37,502 bases of DNA from an uncultured Bacilli bacterium. Lineage in GTDB: Bacteria; Bacillota_I; Bacilli_A; RF39; UBA660. The stretch spans positions 1 through 37,502 of the forward strand of contig CANRBV010000010.1 of assembly GCA_947628965.1 (NCBI GenBank). The letters run 5' to 3'. Positions within the stretch are counted from its first letter, which is position 1; every line of letters starts with the position of its first letter. Positions 11,936-22,429 of the stretch are shown here, piece by piece. A program made the translations under genes and the position numbers. Under the pieces are notes generated by a model that did no database searches, was not told the origin of the DNA, and saw only the letters and a list, made by a program, of their open reading frames with translations.

Positions 11936-11974
11936 AATAAAACTACTCTCAATTTAAATTTGGGAGTAGTTTTT
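11936..11974. terminator. intrinsic terminator downstream of tRNA-Cys
   Basis: AAACTACTCTC...GGGAGTAGTTT stem with T-rich flanks. Confidence 0.7.
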
Positions 11975-12012
11975 CTATATACTCGAAGAATTTTCCGAGT
12001 TTCCTATCAATC

Positions 12013-12087
12013 TGGAGGGCCTAGTCGGATTTGAACCAACGCATCAGGGAGTTGCAGTCCCACGCCTTACCACTTGGCTATAGACCC
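12013..12087 (-). tRNA. tRNA-Cys (GCA)
   Basis: Cloverleaf read by hand: acceptor GGGTCTA/TAGGCCC, anticodon loop CTGCAAC, T arm GTTGG TTCAAAT CCGAC, U73 discriminator, encoded CCA. Confidence 0.93.
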
Positions 12088-12112
12088 ATTTTTCTCAATT
12101 ACATGTATTTTT

Positions 12113-12141
12113 ATTCTACAATATTAATTTTGGATTGTCAA
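12113..12141 (-). promoter_or_regulatory. promoter of tRNA-Cys
   Basis: TTGACA - 17 nt - TAGAAT on the minus strand. Confidence 0.75.
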
Positions 12142-12249
12142 TTCTTGTTATTTATTTTTATTATATGATAAAGGTTCTAAATTATGATTATTAAAATTCT
12201 TAACAATTTTAGTAAAAAAAAGGAAAACATATTATGATTCCCTTTTAAC

Positions 12250-13854
12250 TTATTTTAATTCAAATGCAAATCTTTTATTTCGAATAGTTGCTAGTAATTC
12301 AAAATGTTCAGCGTTTATTATATCTTCGCTTGTTTCCAATACTAAAGCATCTTTTAAAGTATTAGGAGTTCTATTTTGTAAAGAAACTATCTTTGTTTGA
12401 TTATCTTTAGTATAACGAAGTGATAGGAATTGTTCAAAAAATTTATTTTCATTTTTTATGTTGCTGGCATATATAGAATTTTGGTCTAAATTGTATTCTA
12501 ATTTTAAAATTAGTAAAGTTGTTTTCCCAATATTTCCAACAATATCGGTTGTAATTTTATCTACTAAAGTTTTACAATTTGTATTGCTATAACAAAATTG
12601 ATATTTATATGTATAGCTATTATTTAGTTCATACGAATTAATTTTTAAAGTTGTATAACCAAGTGTCGAATTTTTAAAATTAGCTGTTTTGTCCATCGTA
12701 AATTTTTCTTCTTCTATGTCTGTTATTTTTGTTGGATTTAATTGTATATTTTTATATTTTGCTCTAATTTCTCCTATTTTATAATCTAGACTTTCTAATA
12801 CTTTAATTGTATAGGTTTCTTGTTGTTCTTCTTCTGGAATTTCATAAGCCAAAACATAATAATTTTTGGTTTTTGGTTTTATTTCTTCCCCCTTATAAGC
12901 CGTTCCATAATCAATAAAGTGATCCCCTCTATCTAGTGTAGGATAAATATTTTTTCCATTTAGAACAAGTCGAAAATTCGTATAATCAAGAGCATAACTT
13001 TTTACAGAACGATTCTCGATAGAAAGTTGTAATACTAAATAATATTTTCCTTCCGTTATGGCTGTACCATTTAAACCTAATTTTGTAATTATACTATCGG
13101 TTATTTGAATATTAAAGTAATTATGAACCATTTTATCACTTTCATGGTAGGTTTGATTATAAACACCGAAATGCAAATATACCAAAGTTCCTATCATTAT
13201 AACAAAAACACCTAAAATGCAACTAAAAATAAATTTATTTTCTAAGATATAATATTTAGTTTCCCTTAAAAATCGGCGAAGAGTTCTTTTTGCTTTATAT
13301 CCTTCTACATTTACGGATATTTCAAATTCTTCATTATCAATATCTGTAATTTCCAAATCTTTTAAATCATTGGCAAAATCAAATTTTTTAATGTCAAATC
13401 CTATTCCTCTTATTAAAGTATAAATAAAGAAGAAATATTGTGGTAAGCAAAGAACTACTGAGATATCTCGATAGGCTCTAGCACTTTGAGCGGTTATTAA
13501 ATCATGTTCCATATTACTTAAAATATTATAAGTAATCGTTATTAAAACAAACAAGAAAATATAGTAAAGAATTGTAAAGAAATATAATTTAGTTGATTTC
13601 TTTTTTTGACGCATTAAATAATAAATAGCAATGACTGCTCCAATAATTACTAAAACAGCTACATACATGAAGATATTTATATAATTAGAAGCAATATTCA
13701 ATAAATTCGTTGTATAATTATTTTGAACATAGCTTCTAAAAAATGATACGATATTAAAGGATTTATTTATTAAATAAAGCATAGGAGCAAGTAATAATAA
13801 ATGAATAATTCGAAAATGTTTAATTAAAAATGCATAAGGTTTCCTAAGTATCAT
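12250..13854 (-). CDS. multi-TM membrane protein with extracytoplasmic domain
   Basis: Several hydrophobic segments in the N-terminal half; C-terminal beta-rich segment (YYLVLQLSIENRSVKSYALDYTNFRLVLNGK) resembling DUF4352-type domains. Confidence 0.65.
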   Translation of the reverse strand: MILRKPYAFLIKHFRIIHLLLLAPMLYLINKSFNIVSFFRSYVQNNYTTNLLNIASNYINIFMYVAVLVIIGAVIAIYYLMRQKKKSTKLYFFTILYYIFLFVLITITYNILSNMEHDLITAQSARAYRDISVVLCLPQYFFFIYTLIRGIGFDIKKFDFANDLKDLEITDIDNEEFEISVNVEGYKAKRTLRRFLRETKYYILENKFIFSCILGVFVIMIGTLVYLHFGVYNQTYHESDKMVHNYFNIQITDSIITKLGLNGTAITEGKYYLVLQLSIENRSVKSYALDYTNFRLVLNGKNIYPTLDRGDHFIDYGTAYKGEEIKPKTKNYYVLAYEIPEEEQQETYTIKVLESLDYKIGEIRAKYKNIQLNPTKITDIEEEKFTMDKTANFKNSTLGYTTLKINSYELNNSYTYKYQFCYSNTNCKTLVDKITTDIVGNIGKTTLLILKLEYNLDQNSIYASNIKNENKFFEQFLSLRYTKDNQTKIVSLQNRTPNTLKDALVLETSEDIINAEHFELLATIRNKRFAFELK

Positions 13855-13919
13855 AATAACAGCTCCTTTTTATATTACAATAATATCACAAAAAAAATAT
13901 GAAGCAAAGTCATATTTTT

Positions 13920-14372
13920 TTAAGAATTTCTTTTTACCATAATTTGTCCAGGAAGTAAATAGACGGTTGGGTTATTTTCTAAAAGCTTATTTTGATTTAT
14001 TTTAAAAGTACTTGCAACAGTTTCTAAGGTATCTCCTTCTTTTGTAATATAATAGCTATACCCACTTTTTGGAATTAAAATTTCTTGATTTGGATAAATA
14101 TAATCATTAATTTCAAGACCATTCATACTTGCTAAAAGTTCAGGGTTTATATTGTATTTTCGGCCAATTTCATACAAGGTATCTCCTTTTTCAATAACGT
14201 AGTAGTTAAAATAATTGTCTTGATTTTTTGGCACAATAACTTCCATTCCCGCACGAACTTGATCATCAAAATAAATATTGTTAATACTTTTTAAAACACT
14301 TGTATCGGTATTAAACTTTTTGGCAATTGTATCTAAGGTCTCCCCATTTTTAATTGAATATTTATCGTACAT
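13920..14372 (-). CDS. protein made of three LysM domains
   Basis: YSIKNGETLDTIAKKFNTD, YVIEKGDTLYEIGRKYNIN, YYITKEGDTLETVASTFKIN repeats. Confidence 0.9.
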   Translation of the reverse strand: MYDKYSIKNGETLDTIAKKFNTDTSVLKSINNIYFDDQVRAGMEVIVPKNQDNYFNYYVIEKGDTLYEIGRKYNINPELLASMNGLEINDYIYPNQEILIPKSGYSYYITKEGDTLETVASTFKINQNKLLENNPTVYLLPGQIMVKRNS

Positions 14373-14424
14373 ATTATCACTCCTAATATAAAATATGCTA
14401 GGCGATAAAATTGGTTAAAATAAA

Positions 14425-15099
14425 TTAATTGCGATTGCGATTATTTCCAAAAATTAAAATTAATCTTAAAAGTTCTAAAGCACTTGATAAAACTCCTGCT
14501 ATATAAGTTCCAGCAGCGGCGGTAAGCATACTTTTTACCCCTTCTTGTTCTTCATTCGTAGCCATGTTTAAATTTGCTATCTCTTTTTTCGCACGACGAC
14601 TTGCATCTATTTCAACAGGAAGAGTTACAAGTTGAAAAACAAGTCCTGTTCCAACAAGAGCAATTCCTAAATAGACCATATTTAAAGATTCCATCAGTAG
14701 ACCTAAGAAAATAACAAGGTAAGAAAAGGTCGTAGCAAAATGTACAACTGGAAAAATAAGACTTCTTATTCTCATATACAAATAGCCTTCTTTATCTTGT
14801 AAAGCATGTCCACATTCATGAGCTGCAATTGCTAAAGAGGCAATGCTACTATCGTGGAATACATGAGTTGACAGGCGAACAACTTTTCTTTTAGGATCAT
14901 AATGGTCGGTTAAATTTCCGTTTACTTCTACAATATAAATATCTTTCAAGTCATTTTCATCTAATATCTTTCTAGCCACTTCAAAACCTGTTAATTTTTT
15001 TTCATTTAATAAAGTTCGATATTTGTTGTATCTACTATTTACCATGAAACTTGCTATCGCAGGAATAACAAGCATTACTATTAAAATTATTAAATCCAT
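14425..15099 (-). CDS. YugP-type membrane zinc metallopeptidase
   Basis: AAHECGHALQ motif, N- and C-terminal TM segments; start at ATGGATTTA after AGGTGG. Confidence 0.85.
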   Translation of the reverse strand: MDLIILIVMLVIPAIASFMVNSRYNKYRTLLNEKKLTGFEVARKILDENDLKDIYIVEVNGNLTDHYDPKRKVVRLSTHVFHDSSIASLAIAAHECGHALQDKEGYLYMRIRSLIFPVVHFATTFSYLVIFLGLLMESLNMVYLGIALVGTGLVFQLVTLPVEIDASRRAKKEIANLNMATNEEQEGVKSMLTAAAGTYIAGVLSSALELLRLILIFGNNRNRN

Positions 15100-15108
15100 A
15101 ATTACCAC

Positions 15109-16491
15109 CTATTTCACTATATAAGTAGTTCCTTCTCGGGTGTCTTTTAAAATGATTCCTTGTTTTTCTAACTCTTCACGTATAGCATCCGCTGTTGTAT
15201 AATCTTTATTTTCTTTAGCTATTGCCCTTTTAGCAATTTTTTCTTCAATAAAGTTGGTATCAATATTACGAACTTTTTCTATTAAGTTTAAAGATAAAAC
15301 TTGATCCCAAGAAGCAATCAGTTTCATTTTTGTTGCCCCTGTTACATCACTTTTTAATAAATCATACAAAAGAGTTAGGGCATTTGAAGTATTTAAATCA
15401 TCTCCAATATATTCTTTAAATTGATTATCAAACTCTTGATATTGAATTGTATCTATTTCTCCAGTTGGTTCTAGTTCTTTAATTTTACTTTTTAACTTTT
15501 GATAAGCCATGGAAGCATTTTCTAAAGCTTTATAAGTAAAAACCAATACCTTTCGATAAGATGTATTTAGACACATAAAACGATAAGCTAATGGATCGTA
15601 TCCTTTTTCTTGTAATAAAGATAGAGTTAAAAAGTCTCCTTTACTTTTACTCATTTTTCCCGTTGAATCATTTAGATGCTCTCCATGCACCCAATAATTA
15701 CACCATTTATGACCTAAATAAGATTCACTTTGGGCAATTTCATTCGTGTGATGAGGAAATATATTATCAACACCACCACAATGGATATCCAAATATTCTC
15801 CTAAATACTTCATACTGATTCCAGAACATTCAATATGCCAACCAGGATAGCCTAATCCCCAAGGGGATGCCCATTTAAGTTCTTGATTTTCAAATTTTGA
15901 TTTTGTAAACCAAAGAGCAAAATCGGCTTGATTTTTTTTAGCATTATCTATTTCAACGCCTTCCCTTACTCCCACAACCATTTCATCAATTTTATGATTA
16001 GTAAGTTTATAATAATCTGTAAGTTTTGAAGTATCAAAATAAATATTTCCTCCACTTTGATAAGCATAACCCTTTTCAAGTAACTTAGTAATTATTTTAA
16101 TATATTCCTCTATGTTATCAGTTGCTTTTGATACAATTTCAGGCCACTTAATATTTAATGAAATTAAATCTTTTTTAAACGCTTCCGTATAAAAATCAGC
16201 AATTTCTAAAATAGTCTTGTGTTCCCTTTTTGCACCACTTAACATTTTATCTTCTCCTGAATCTGAATCACTTGATAAGTGTCCTACATCTGTAATATTC
16301 ATGACTCTTTTTACAGGATATCCTAAATAATTCAAAGTTTTTTCAAAAATATCTTCAAAAATATAAGTTCTTAAGTTTCCAATGTGCGCATAATGATAAA
16401 CAGTAGGTCCACATGTATACATCTTAATACAATTTTTATCTATAGGGATAAATTCTTCTTTCGTCCTAGTTAATGTATTAAATATTTTCAT
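15109..16491 (-). CDS. cysS: cysteinyl-tRNA synthetase
   Basis: [30 protein letters not shown] all intact. Confidence 0.97.
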   Translation of the reverse strand: MKIFNTLTRTKEEFIPIDKNCIKMYTCGPTVYHYAHIGNLRTYIFEDIFEKTLNYLGYPVKRVMNITDVGHLSSDSDSGEDKMLSGAKREHKTILEIADFYTEAFKKDLISLNIKWPEIVSKATDNIEEYIKIITKLLEKGYAYQSGGNIYFDTSKLTDYYKLTNHKIDEMVVGVREGVEIDNAKKNQADFALWFTKSKFENQELKWASPWGLGYPGWHIECSGISMKYLGEYLDIHCGGVDNIFPHHTNEIAQSESYLGHKWCNYWVHGEHLNDSTGKMSKSKGDFLTLSLLQEKGYDPLAYRFMCLNTSYRKVLVFTYKALENASMAYQKLKSKIKELEPTGEIDTIQYQEFDNQFKEYIGDDLNTSNALTLLYDLLKSDVTGATKMKLIASWDQVLSLNLIEKVRNIDTNFIEEKIAKRAIAKENKDYTTADAIREELEKQGIILKDTREGTTYIVK

Positions 16492-16527
16492 AATATTTCC
16501 TCCATTTCCTTACATTATATACTTTTG

Positions 16528-17937
16528 TTAAATAATTTCTTCCATACGATTTAAAATTTTTTCTTTTCCTAACAAATATAAAGTAACGTAAATATCTAAT
16601 CCTTTTTTTGTCCCAGTTAAAGCAACGCGTATGGGCATATAAAAAAGATTATCGCTAAGATTACATTGTTTTTTTAAACTATCTAGCATTGTTTTTAAAC
16701 TTTCTTCTGACCAATTATTACATTTTTTAATCGCTTCTTTAAATTGCAAAAGAGTATTTGGTATGCTTTTTTCACTTTTTAAATAAGTAATTGCTTCTTC
16801 ATTTAATTCAATTAAGTCTGTAAATATTGGATGCGCAAGCAAGGCAATTTCAGAAGCAAAGGAAAGTTTATTTTTATACGCTAATAGCAATTTATCTAAC
16901 CAATTTTCATTATAAATTTCTAAATTATAAAACTTTTCTAAAAATGGGCGTATCCATTTTAAATATTTTGTATTATCCATATTCAAAATATAATGATGAT
17001 TATACCATTTTAATTTTTGAATATCAAAATGAGCAGGTCTTTTTATTATATTTTTTTTATCAAAAATTGAAATTAATTCTTGTAAAGTAAAAAATTCTTG
17101 ATTCGTTTTAGGACTCCACCCTAAAAAGGCTACATAATTTAAAATCGCTTCTGGTAAAAATCCTTGTTCTAATAAATCAGTTAAAGTATCTGCTTTATCA
17201 TTTAAACCGATAATACTAGGTAAATGTAGAAAATCGGGAACAGGTAAATTTAAACTTTCATAAAATTGAATATATTTTGGAGTACTTGATAAAAAAGCAT
17301 TATTTCTTGTTACTATATCTATATTCATTAAAGAATCATCTAACACACTAGCAAAGTTATAGGTTGGGATTCCATCACTTTTAATTAAAATTTGATCTTC
17401 TAAAGAGGCATTGGGAGTAATTATATCTCCATAAACCAAATCATGAAAACTTGTTTGTCCTTCATTAGTTGGAATTGCTTGACGAATCACATATTTTTCT
17501 CCTAATTCAATTTTACGTTTTGCTTCATCTTTTGGAAAATTTCGATGTGCTTTATTATATTGATATGTCCTTTTAGCTTCTGTTGCTTCCAACCTTTCTC
17601 GATTTAAATCTTCTTTTGAACAAAAGCAGTAATAGGCAGCGCCTTTATTAATTAATTTATCGGCGTATTTTTTATAAATTTCTCCTCGTTCACTTTGAAT
17701 ATATGAGGTTTCATCTTTTTCTTTTTTAGGCCCTTCATCATAGGAAAGATGAAATAAATCAAGTACTTTATAAAGATTATTCTCATTAGAAAAATCATAA
17801 TCTTCTTGGTTGCAATCTTCTATTCTTAAAATAAACTCCCCACCCTCATGTTTGGCAATTAAATAAGCATAAAGGGCATCTCTTAAATCCGAAATATCAA
17901 AAGGTTTTTTAGGATTATAATTAAATCGAGTTCTCAT
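16528..17937 (-). CDS. glutamyl-tRNA synthetase homolog with degenerate HIGH and KMSKS motifs (probable pseudo-synthetase)
   Basis: Strong GluRS similarity (GGEFILRIED, PTYNFASVLDDSLM, LSSTPKYIQFYE, FLPEAILNYVAFLGWSP, MPIRVALTG) but FDISDLRDAL and LNDKADTLTD replace the HIGH and KLSKR regions. Confidence 0.9.
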   Translation of the reverse strand: MRTRFNYNPKKPFDISDLRDALYAYLIAKHEGGEFILRIEDCNQEDYDFSNENNLYKVLDLFHLSYDEGPKKEKDETSYIQSERGEIYKKYADKLINKGAAYYCFCSKEDLNRERLEATEAKRTYQYNKAHRNFPKDEAKRKIELGEKYVIRQAIPTNEGQTSFHDLVYGDIITPNASLEDQILIKSDGIPTYNFASVLDDSLMNIDIVTRNNAFLSSTPKYIQFYESLNLPVPDFLHLPSIIGLNDKADTLTDLLEQGFLPEAILNYVAFLGWSPKTNQEFFTLQELISIFDKKNIIKRPAHFDIQKLKWYNHHYILNMDNTKYLKWIRPFLEKFYNLEIYNENWLDKLLLAYKNKLSFASEIALLAHPIFTDLIELNEEAITYLKSEKSIPNTLLQFKEAIKKCNNWSEESLKTMLDSLKKQCNLSDNLFYMPIRVALTGTKKGLDIYVTLYLLGKEKILNRMEEII

Positions 17938-17985
17938 ATAACATTCCCTTTCTATATCTATTAGTATAGCACATTTAGAAAAAAG

Positions 17986-18021
17986 AAAAAATAGTCTAGA
18001 AAGCGTTCTAAACTATTTTTT
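17986..18021. terminator. intrinsic terminator downstream of clpC-like gene
   Basis: AAAATAGTCTAGAA AGCG TTCTAAACTATTTTTT inverted repeat. Confidence 0.75.
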
Positions 18022-18105
18022 AAACTATTTATGCTTTGACCATAAATAAGAAATCGTAATAATCTTAAATTGCAATCAACTTATTACATTTTCATAATAA
18101 CAAAC

Positions 18106-20259
18106 TTATAGAGGAATTTCAAGTTCAATTTCATTATTGTACTTTAAAATTAAATTTTTTAAATTTCGTAAACCGTATTTTTCACATTCGGCTTCTTTCT
18201 TTAAAGATTCAAAATTAATTTTTTTGTTTATTAAATTCTTTTTGGTATACTCTTTTAATATATCTTCACTTAACGAAGTAAACGTAATTACATCACTAAA
18301 TCTTCCTAAAAATTCTTTGCTAAATATTTCATTTAAAGAAGAAGATTTACTATTGATAAAACCAACATTATTACTATCTACAATATTGCTAGTCATAAAA
18401 ATTATTGTGTGCGTAAAATCTATTTTTTCTCCTTGAGCTGTTGTTATAAAGCCTTCATCTAAAATTTGTAAGAATAAGTTTAAAACTCTCGGATGCGCTT
18501 TTTCTATTTCATCTACTAAAATAATCGAATAAGGATTATCTAGTACACTACGGAAGATAAAAGAATCTTCATATCCTACATACCCTGCACTTACACCAAT
18601 AAGGCGATTCACTGCTGTATCTAAATTATATTCGCTCATATCAAGACGAATGAAGTTTGTCTTTAAACTTTTTGCTATCCATTTAACCGTTTCTGTTTTT
18701 CCAACTCCACTTGGTCCATTTAAAAGAAGGGACATTGTTTTTATATCATGATTAAACTTAAACCAAAGATTTTTTAAAATCTGTTGAATCGCTTGATCTT
18801 GACCAATAATATGCTTTTTCAAATTATTTTTTAATTGTAAGAAAAGATTTTTTTTATCCTCAAGAATAGGAATATTGGTTTTTTTTTCAATAATTTCTAA
18901 AATATCTCTTTTCGTAATACATGTGCTTTCATCATTTGTCATTTTTTTGATTTCATTTATAAGATTGTTCTCTTCTTCTTTATATTTTGTCGCCAGATCA
19001 TAATCTTGCTTTAAAAAAGCTTGTTCTTTATTCTTTTTTATCTTTTCTAAGGCAATATTTAATCGTTCTAATTCAATATAAGGGGCATTTTTAACTTTTA
19101 TACTTGCACAAAGCATATCTAGTAAATCAATGGTTTTATCAGGATTACTTTTGGTTTTTAAATACTGATCTGCCAAATCTACTAAGTCTTTTATATTTTC
19201 ATCACTAATTGTAATATGGTGATGTTTTTCATATTCTTTTTTTATACCACGTAAAATTTCTTCCGTTTTATTTTTATCTGGTTCTTCCACTAAAATTGCA
19301 TAGAATCTTCGATCTAAAGCTTTATCTTTATATATTGTTTTGTAGTACTCTTCTGTTGTAGTTGCTCCAATACATTTGATGTCTCCCCTTGCTAAATAAG
19401 GTTTTAATATATCAGCTGCATTTATAGCTCCCTCTGCACCACCAGCATTAATCATAGTATGAATTTCATCAATAAACAATATGATATTTTGGTTTTCCAT
19501 TATTTCTTTTATAATTTTTGTTAATCTTTCCTCAAACTCTCCACGATATTTTGTTCCTGATACCAATGAACCCATTTCTAACATTACAATTGTTTTATTT
19601 AAAAGTTCTTTAGGAACTAGTCCACTATTGATTCTTCTTGCTAATTCTTCTACAATCGCTGTTTTTCCAACTCCAGCTTTACCAATTAAAAGTGGGTTAC
19701 TTTTCTTTTTACGAAGAAGTGCCTCAATTACTGAAGCAATTTCATCTTCTCTTCCAATAGTTCTTTCACTTTGAGATACTGTTTTATTAAGATTATTTCC
19801 CACTTGATAGATTGTTAATTTTTCATTATGACTGCCCACTAAACTAAATTTTAGTTCATCATATATGCTATCTATATCAATATCAAGTCCTATCATAATG
19901 CGAATAGCAATTCCTTCTCCTTCTTCAAGCATAGCTAAGAATAGATGTCTTTCACTTACTTTTCCACCATTATTTTCTTTAGCATCAGTTGTTGCTTCTT
20001 GAATAATTCTTCTTAAAAGGGGTGTGTAAAGGACAAAATCAGTCTCTTTGTTTGATTTACCTACAATATTTACTAACTCTTTTTCAAAATTAGCATAATT
20101 TAATCCGTAAGTTTTAAGAACACGTGAAACATCATTCTCTTCACTTAATAAAGCCAATAATAAATGTTCACTACCTACATAAGGATGTTTTAAATCTTTT
20201 CGTATTTTTTCAGCTTTCTTAAATATTTGTGCTATTTCTATTCCATAATTATCAAACAT
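18106..20259 (-). CDS. clpC: ClpC-like AAA+ unfoldase
   Basis: Clp N-domain, two AAA+ modules (GKAGVGKT; GPSGVGKT), UVR-like middle segment, NNVGF ClpP-docking-like loop. Confidence 0.88.
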   Translation of the reverse strand: MFDNYGIEIAQIFKKAEKIRKDLKHPYVGSEHLLLALLSEENDVSRVLKTYGLNYANFEKELVNIVGKSNKETDFVLYTPLLRRIIQEATTDAKENNGGKVSERHLFLAMLEEGEGIAIRIMIGLDIDIDSIYDELKFSLVGSHNEKLTIYQVGNNLNKTVSQSERTIGREDEIASVIEALLRKKKSNPLLIGKAGVGKTAIVEELARRINSGLVPKELLNKTIVMLEMGSLVSGTKYRGEFEERLTKIIKEIMENQNIILFIDEIHTMINAGGAEGAINAADILKPYLARGDIKCIGATTTEEYYKTIYKDKALDRRFYAILVEEPDKNKTEEILRGIKKEYEKHHHITISDENIKDLVDLADQYLKTKSNPDKTIDLLDMLCASIKVKNAPYIELERLNIALEKIKKNKEQAFLKQDYDLATKYKEEENNLINEIKKMTNDESTCITKRDILEIIEKKTNIPILEDKKNLFLQLKNNLKKHIIGQDQAIQQILKNLWFKFNHDIKTMSLLLNGPSGVGKTETVKWIAKSLKTNFIRLDMSEYNLDTAVNRLIGVSAGYVGYEDSFIFRSVLDNPYSIILVDEIEKAHPRVLNLFLQILDEGFITTAQGEKIDFTHTIIFMTSNIVDSNNVGFINSKSSSLNEIFSKEFLGRFSDVITFTSLSEDILKEYTKKNLINKKINFESLKKEAECEKYGLRNLKNLILKYNNEIELEIPL

Positions 20260-20343
20260 ATAATCCTCCCATAAGATTCTATGTTTATCATGTTAAAAAT
20301 AGAAAAAATTTATACAAATAAAATTATAAAAAAATAGAAATTA

Positions 20344-21522
20344 TTACTTTAAAGTTTCTTTTTTCTTTATTAAATTACAAGCAAAGAAATAGTGAATAAT
20401 ACCAATTATTAATGCTGGAAGTATATAAATTCTAAATCCCATATTAAATACTAAACCGCAAAAAAATGTTCCAATTGCTCTTCCTATTAATGAGCTACAA
20501 TAACGTAGAGTCGTTAAAAATAAAGAATATTCTTCTTTAATATGGTTAATAAAGTAACCATTAAATAAAAAACCATAGGGTTGTTCAAAAATAAGCAAAA
20601 ACATAATTGTAAAGTAAAGTACAAATGGATTTGCTGTTATAAAAACTAAAAAATAGAAGAAAATACGAATACCAAATTTTATAAATAAATTATAGCGATC
20701 ATTTTTAAAACGAAAATATTTTACAGTTAACATTGAAAGTAAACTTGAAGCAATTCCCAAACCTAATATTAGAAAACTTGCAAATGTAGAATCAAATTCT
20801 AAATTCTTAGTTAGTAACAACATAGGCATACCTAACACAGCACCCCAAATCATTTCTGATAATATATTGCCAAATAAGAATTGATAAAAAATTTTATTTT
20901 TATTAAAGTAAGTTAAAGTTTTCTTTAAATCAAATTTGCTTTCTTTAGAATTTTCTATTGGAATAGCAACTAAAACACCAAAAGCAAGAAAATTAAAGAA
21001 AACGGATAATAATAAACAAATATTGTAGTTAATGATTGTATGAAAAATAGTTTTACCAAGTAATATGGCTACAAATAAAAATCCTAATTTATTAAATAAT
21101 GTTTCTACCATATCCTTTTTTGTATAAAGAACATCATTTTTTTCAAAACTAGTTATTAAAGGATAGACACTTGCCAATATTAATTGGCTAAAAGCTATAT
21201 TAAAAAACATTAAAAATTTTATCCAAAAAGTATTTCCAGTTCCATTTAAGTATATAAGAATTGCTCCAGAAATCATGTTTAAAACAAGTGCAATACAAGT
21301 CCCCCATTTTAATTTATCTAAAGAAGTTCGTATAGTAAAATAAAAAAGAACAAGTACAGTAATGATATAAGAGATACTAATGACATGACTAATGGATACC
21401 GTTTGCAATCCGTTTGTACTCATCCACAACTCACGATAATTATCAAATACTCCTACGGATAAGCCAAAAAGGGCTAAGAAAAAAAGTAATAAAGAAATTC
21501 TATTTTTCTTTACATTTTGCAT
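20344..21522 (-). CDS. MFS-type multi-TM transporter
   Basis: About 12 hydrophobic segments; transporter-like length. Confidence 0.7.
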   Translation of the reverse strand: MQNVKKNRISLLLFFLALFGLSVGVFDNYRELWMSTNGLQTVSISHVISISYIITVLVLFYFTIRTSLDKLKWGTCIALVLNMISGAILIYLNGTGNTFWIKFLMFFNIAFSQLILASVYPLITSFEKNDVLYTKKDMVETLFNKLGFLFVAILLGKTIFHTIINYNICLLLSVFFNFLAFGVLVAIPIENSKESKFDLKKTLTYFNKNKIFYQFLFGNILSEMIWGAVLGMPMLLLTKNLEFDSTFASFLILGLGIASSLLSMLTVKYFRFKNDRYNLFIKFGIRIFFYFLVFITANPFVLYFTIMFLLIFEQPYGFLFNGYFINHIKEEYSLFLTTLRYCSSLIGRAIGTFFCGLVFNMGFRIYILPALIIGIIHYFFACNLIKKKETLK

Positions 21523-21555
21523 AACATCACCTTAATGGAAGTATAACATAAATTA

Positions 21556-22314
21556 TTAAAAATTTGGACTTTTTCTTTTTTGAATTTGATAGGTAATAGA
21601 CATAGAAAGCTTCCATGGGATAAAGCGATTAAAAAATAACCCCAATTTGACACTTAATCCTGGCACTATAATAAGTTTATTTTGAAACATTTTATCAATA
21701 CCATACTTAGCTACTTTTTGACTTGAAATTTCTTTAATGCTAAATGTTCCTTTGGCAACTTTATTAAATTCGGTAGATACTGGTCCAGGACATAAAGCGC
21801 TAATATGAACATGGCTTTTTTGATGCCTTAACTCTTCATAGATTGCCATCGTAAGTTTGGTAATATAATTTTTCGTTGCATAATACGTATTCAAACGAGG
21901 TCCTGCTAAAAAACCAGCACTTGAACAAACATTTAAAATATAACCTGAATCTTTTTTCATAAAATCAATTAAAAACAGTTTTGTTAATATATGATAGGCT
22001 TTTATATTTAAATCTATCATTTCTAGTTCTCGATTTAAATCCGTTTTGTTAAACATCCCGAATAAGCCAAAACCAGCGTCATTGATTAGGATATCAATAT
22101 TTTCTTTTTGTACACGCTCATGCAATTGAAATACATTTTTTTCTTTTAATAAATCCATAACAATAATTTGGACCGAAACTTGAACATTCTTTTTTATTTC
22201 TTCTAGTCTATCTTTTCTTCTTGCAACAAGTATTAAATCATAACCTAAATCGGCTAAGTAATAAGCCATATCTCTACCAATCCCACTACTTGCTCCTGTA
22301 ATCAATGCTTTCAT
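21556..22314 (-). CDS. short-chain dehydrogenase/reductase
   Basis: ALITGASSGIGRD, NDAGFG, YYATK motifs; start moved to MKALITG. Confidence 0.9.
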   Translation of the reverse strand: MKALITGASSGIGRDMAYYLADLGYDLILVARRKDRLEEIKKNVQVSVQIIVMDLLKEKNVFQLHERVQKENIDILINDAGFGLFGMFNKTDLNRELEMIDLNIKAYHILTKLFLIDFMKKDSGYILNVCSSAGFLAGPRLNTYYATKNYITKLTMAIYEELRHQKSHVHISALCPGPVSTEFNKVAKGTFSIKEISSQKVAKYGIDKMFQNKLIIVPGLSVKLGLFFNRFIPWKLSMSITYQIQKRKSPNF

Positions 22315-22429
22315 ATTCTTCACCATACCTTATTCTTAAATACACAATTATTATAACATGAAGAAAATAATTTTATACAAAAGTTAAAAATTTTTTATAA
22401 CGTATTCTGGTTAGTTTAATAAAAGAACA

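Noticed and set aside
16492-16527. T-box leader for cysS or gltX
   Set aside because: Only 36 nt between gltX-like and cysS, and about 48 nt between the terminator and the gltX-like start; no room for a T-box
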